Shown here in pieces: positions 63,109-64,000 of a DNA stretch of 64,000 nt. This stretch comes from Roseibium sp. Sym1. GTDB taxonomy: Bacteria; Pseudomonadota; Alphaproteobacteria; Rhizobiales; Stappiaceae. The stretch is taken from assembly GCF_027359675.1 (NCBI RefSeq), contig NZ_CP114786.1, positions 4,996,501 through 5,060,500 on the forward strand, given 5' to 3'. Position numbers and translations under genes: made by a program. Positions within the stretch are counted from its first letter, which is position 1. Each line of letters begins with the position of its first letter. The notes below the pieces were generated by a model, which saw nothing but the letters and a program-made list of their open reading frames with translations, had not been told where the DNA came from and did no database searches.

Positions 63109-64000
63109 TCAGATACCGGCAAGGTTCTGCTGGCCTTCGTCATTAAAGAACAGCGTGGTGATATCGTCGATGGCCATCGGCCCGCCAAACAGGTAACCCT
63201 GCCCGTTGGTGCAGCCGAGATCGACGAGGACGTCGCGCTGTTCGACGGTCTCGATACCCTCGATGATTACGGTGGATCCCATCGTTTCGGCGATGCCGAG
63301 AACCATCTTCAGGATGTCCCGCATCTTCCTGTCCTTCACTGCCTTGATGGCGAAGGACCGGTCGATCTTGATTTCATCCCAGTGAAAATCCGTCAGATAG
63401 GACAGTGCGGAATATCCGATGCCGAAATCATCAAGCGAGATGCCCACGCCGAGAGCGCGCAAATCCGACAATGTGGCCTGAATGCGTTTCAGGTCACTCA
63501 TCAGGGTTGACTCGGTGACCTCCAGCTTGAGCCGCGAAGCCGGCAGGCCGGTGCGTGAGAGGCATTCGTCCATCATGCCGACGACATCATCACTGAGGAT
63601 CTGCGCCACCGACAGGTTGACGGACAGGGACAGTTCAGTGGGAAGAAGCTGCACTTCGGAGCAGGACGTTTCCAGGATTTTCCAGCCGAGCGAGACGATA
63701 TCGCCATTGCCTTCGGCGATCGGAATGAATTCCGAGGGCGATATCCAGCCAAGTTCGGAGTGGTACCAGCGTGCCAGGGCCTCCACACCGAAAATCCGTC
63801 CGGTCTTAAGATTGAACTGCGGCTGGAAATGCGGCAGGCATTCGTCCGCTTCAATGGCACGCGCCAGGGCCGTTTCGACGATGGCCTTGCGTTCCACTAC
63901 GGCCCGCATGGACGGGACGTAGGCGATGACCTGGCGGTGTCCGCATTCGTCGGCATTTGCAACTGCAAGACCGGCATTTGCGATGATGTCTGGCGGCTCC
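63109..64000 (-). CDS. GGDEF-EAL cyclic-di-GMP signalling protein (N-terminal part outside window)
   Basis: The frame continues without a stop to the window edge. Sequence just before the EAL domain reads PPDIIANAGLAVANADECGHRQVIAYVPSM, the end of a GGDEF domain. The EAL domain has EALARWYHSELG, NLSVAQ, EVTESTL, LDDFGIGYSALSYL, KIDRSF and EGIETVEQRD, so metal and catalytic residues for c-di-GMP hydrolysis are present. Whether the GGDEF half is active cannot be seen. It is convergent with the guanidine operon, which ends six bases away. Confidence 0.92.
   Translation of the reverse strand, partial: EPPDIIANAGLAVANADECGHRQVIAYVPSMRAVVERKAIVETALARAIEADECLPHFQPQFNLKTGRIFGVEALARWYHSELGWISPSEFIPIAEGNGDIVSLGWKILETSCSEVQLLPTELSLSVNLSVAQILSDDVVGMMDECLSRTGLPASRLKLEVTESTLMSDLKRIQATLSDLRALGVGISLDDFGIGYSALSYLTDFHWDEIKIDRSFAIKAVKDRKMRDILKMVLGIAETMGSTVIIEGIETVEQRDVLVDLGCTNGQGYLFGGPMAIDDITTLFFNDEGQQNLAGI

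Noticed and set aside
1..64000. CRISPR arrays, prophage or integrase genes
   Set aside because: I saw no spaced repeat arrays, integrase, terminase or capsid-like sequence. The only mobile-element signs are short repeat remnants.

Overview
The window is a high-GC, gene-dense alphaproteobacterial chromosome segment. The gene order lpd-lipA-ratA, ispDF-dus-ntrBC-ntrYX-trkA-dat-hfq-hflX-mazG and rlpA-dacA-tmk-holB-tatD is typical of Hyphomicrobiales. A form I CO dehydrogenase operon and the overall layout suggest a marine Stappiaceae member (Roseibium/Labrenzia/Stappia type). This assignment is inference from gene content; no rRNA is present.

Region by region. 1-7 kb: end of a pyruvate dehydrogenase-type operon (lpd), small GlsB-like membrane proteins, a thioesterase, lipA, ratA, three tandem paralogous exported proteins, cinA and ispDF. 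7-19.7 kb: dus, nitrogen two-component systems NtrBC and NtrYX, trkA, a D-amino-acid aminotransferase, hfq, hflX, mazG. 19.7-32.3 kb: a minus-strand reductive pyrimidine-catabolism locus (dihydropyrimidinase, amidohydrolase, beta-alanine-type aminotransferase, ABC transporter) facing the divergent regulator rutR across two RutR-type operators. It carries several uncharacterised membrane genes inside the transport block. 32.3-37 kb: arfB, a bestrophin-like channel, ddl, then an AT-richer patch with an orphan gene and insertion-sequence-like end repeats. 36.6-43.4 kb: recX, an MBL hydrolase, tatD, holB, tmk, a nested inverted-repeat element, a DacA homologue with two altered catalytic motifs, and rlpA. 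44-47 kb: tRNA-Ser(UGA), an exported small protein plus class 3 lipase pair, and a small YadA-anchor-like protein. 47.1-56.7 kb: MHYT-LytTR regulator and coxMSLDEFG. 56.9-63.1 kb: a glycosyltransferase, then a guanidine-I riboswitch heading an ABC transporter, a guanidine-hydrolase-like ureohydrolase, a histidine-rich protein and a mini HupE-like protein. 63.1 kb to the end: a GGDEF-EAL protein that runs off the window.

How the genes work together. Three nutrient-scavenging modules stand out, each with its own visible regulatory signal: pyrimidine nitrogen (RutR palindromes), CO as an energy source (a LytTR regulator gene beside 21-bp-periodic direct repeats upstream of coxM), and guanidine nitrogen (guanidine-I riboswitch). 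The most novel material is the set of TM-plus-PH-like genes coupled to the pyrimidine-type ABC permeases, the nickel-handling candidates of the guanidine operon, the lipase/exported-protein pair, the altered DacA and the nested palindromic element between tmk and dacA.
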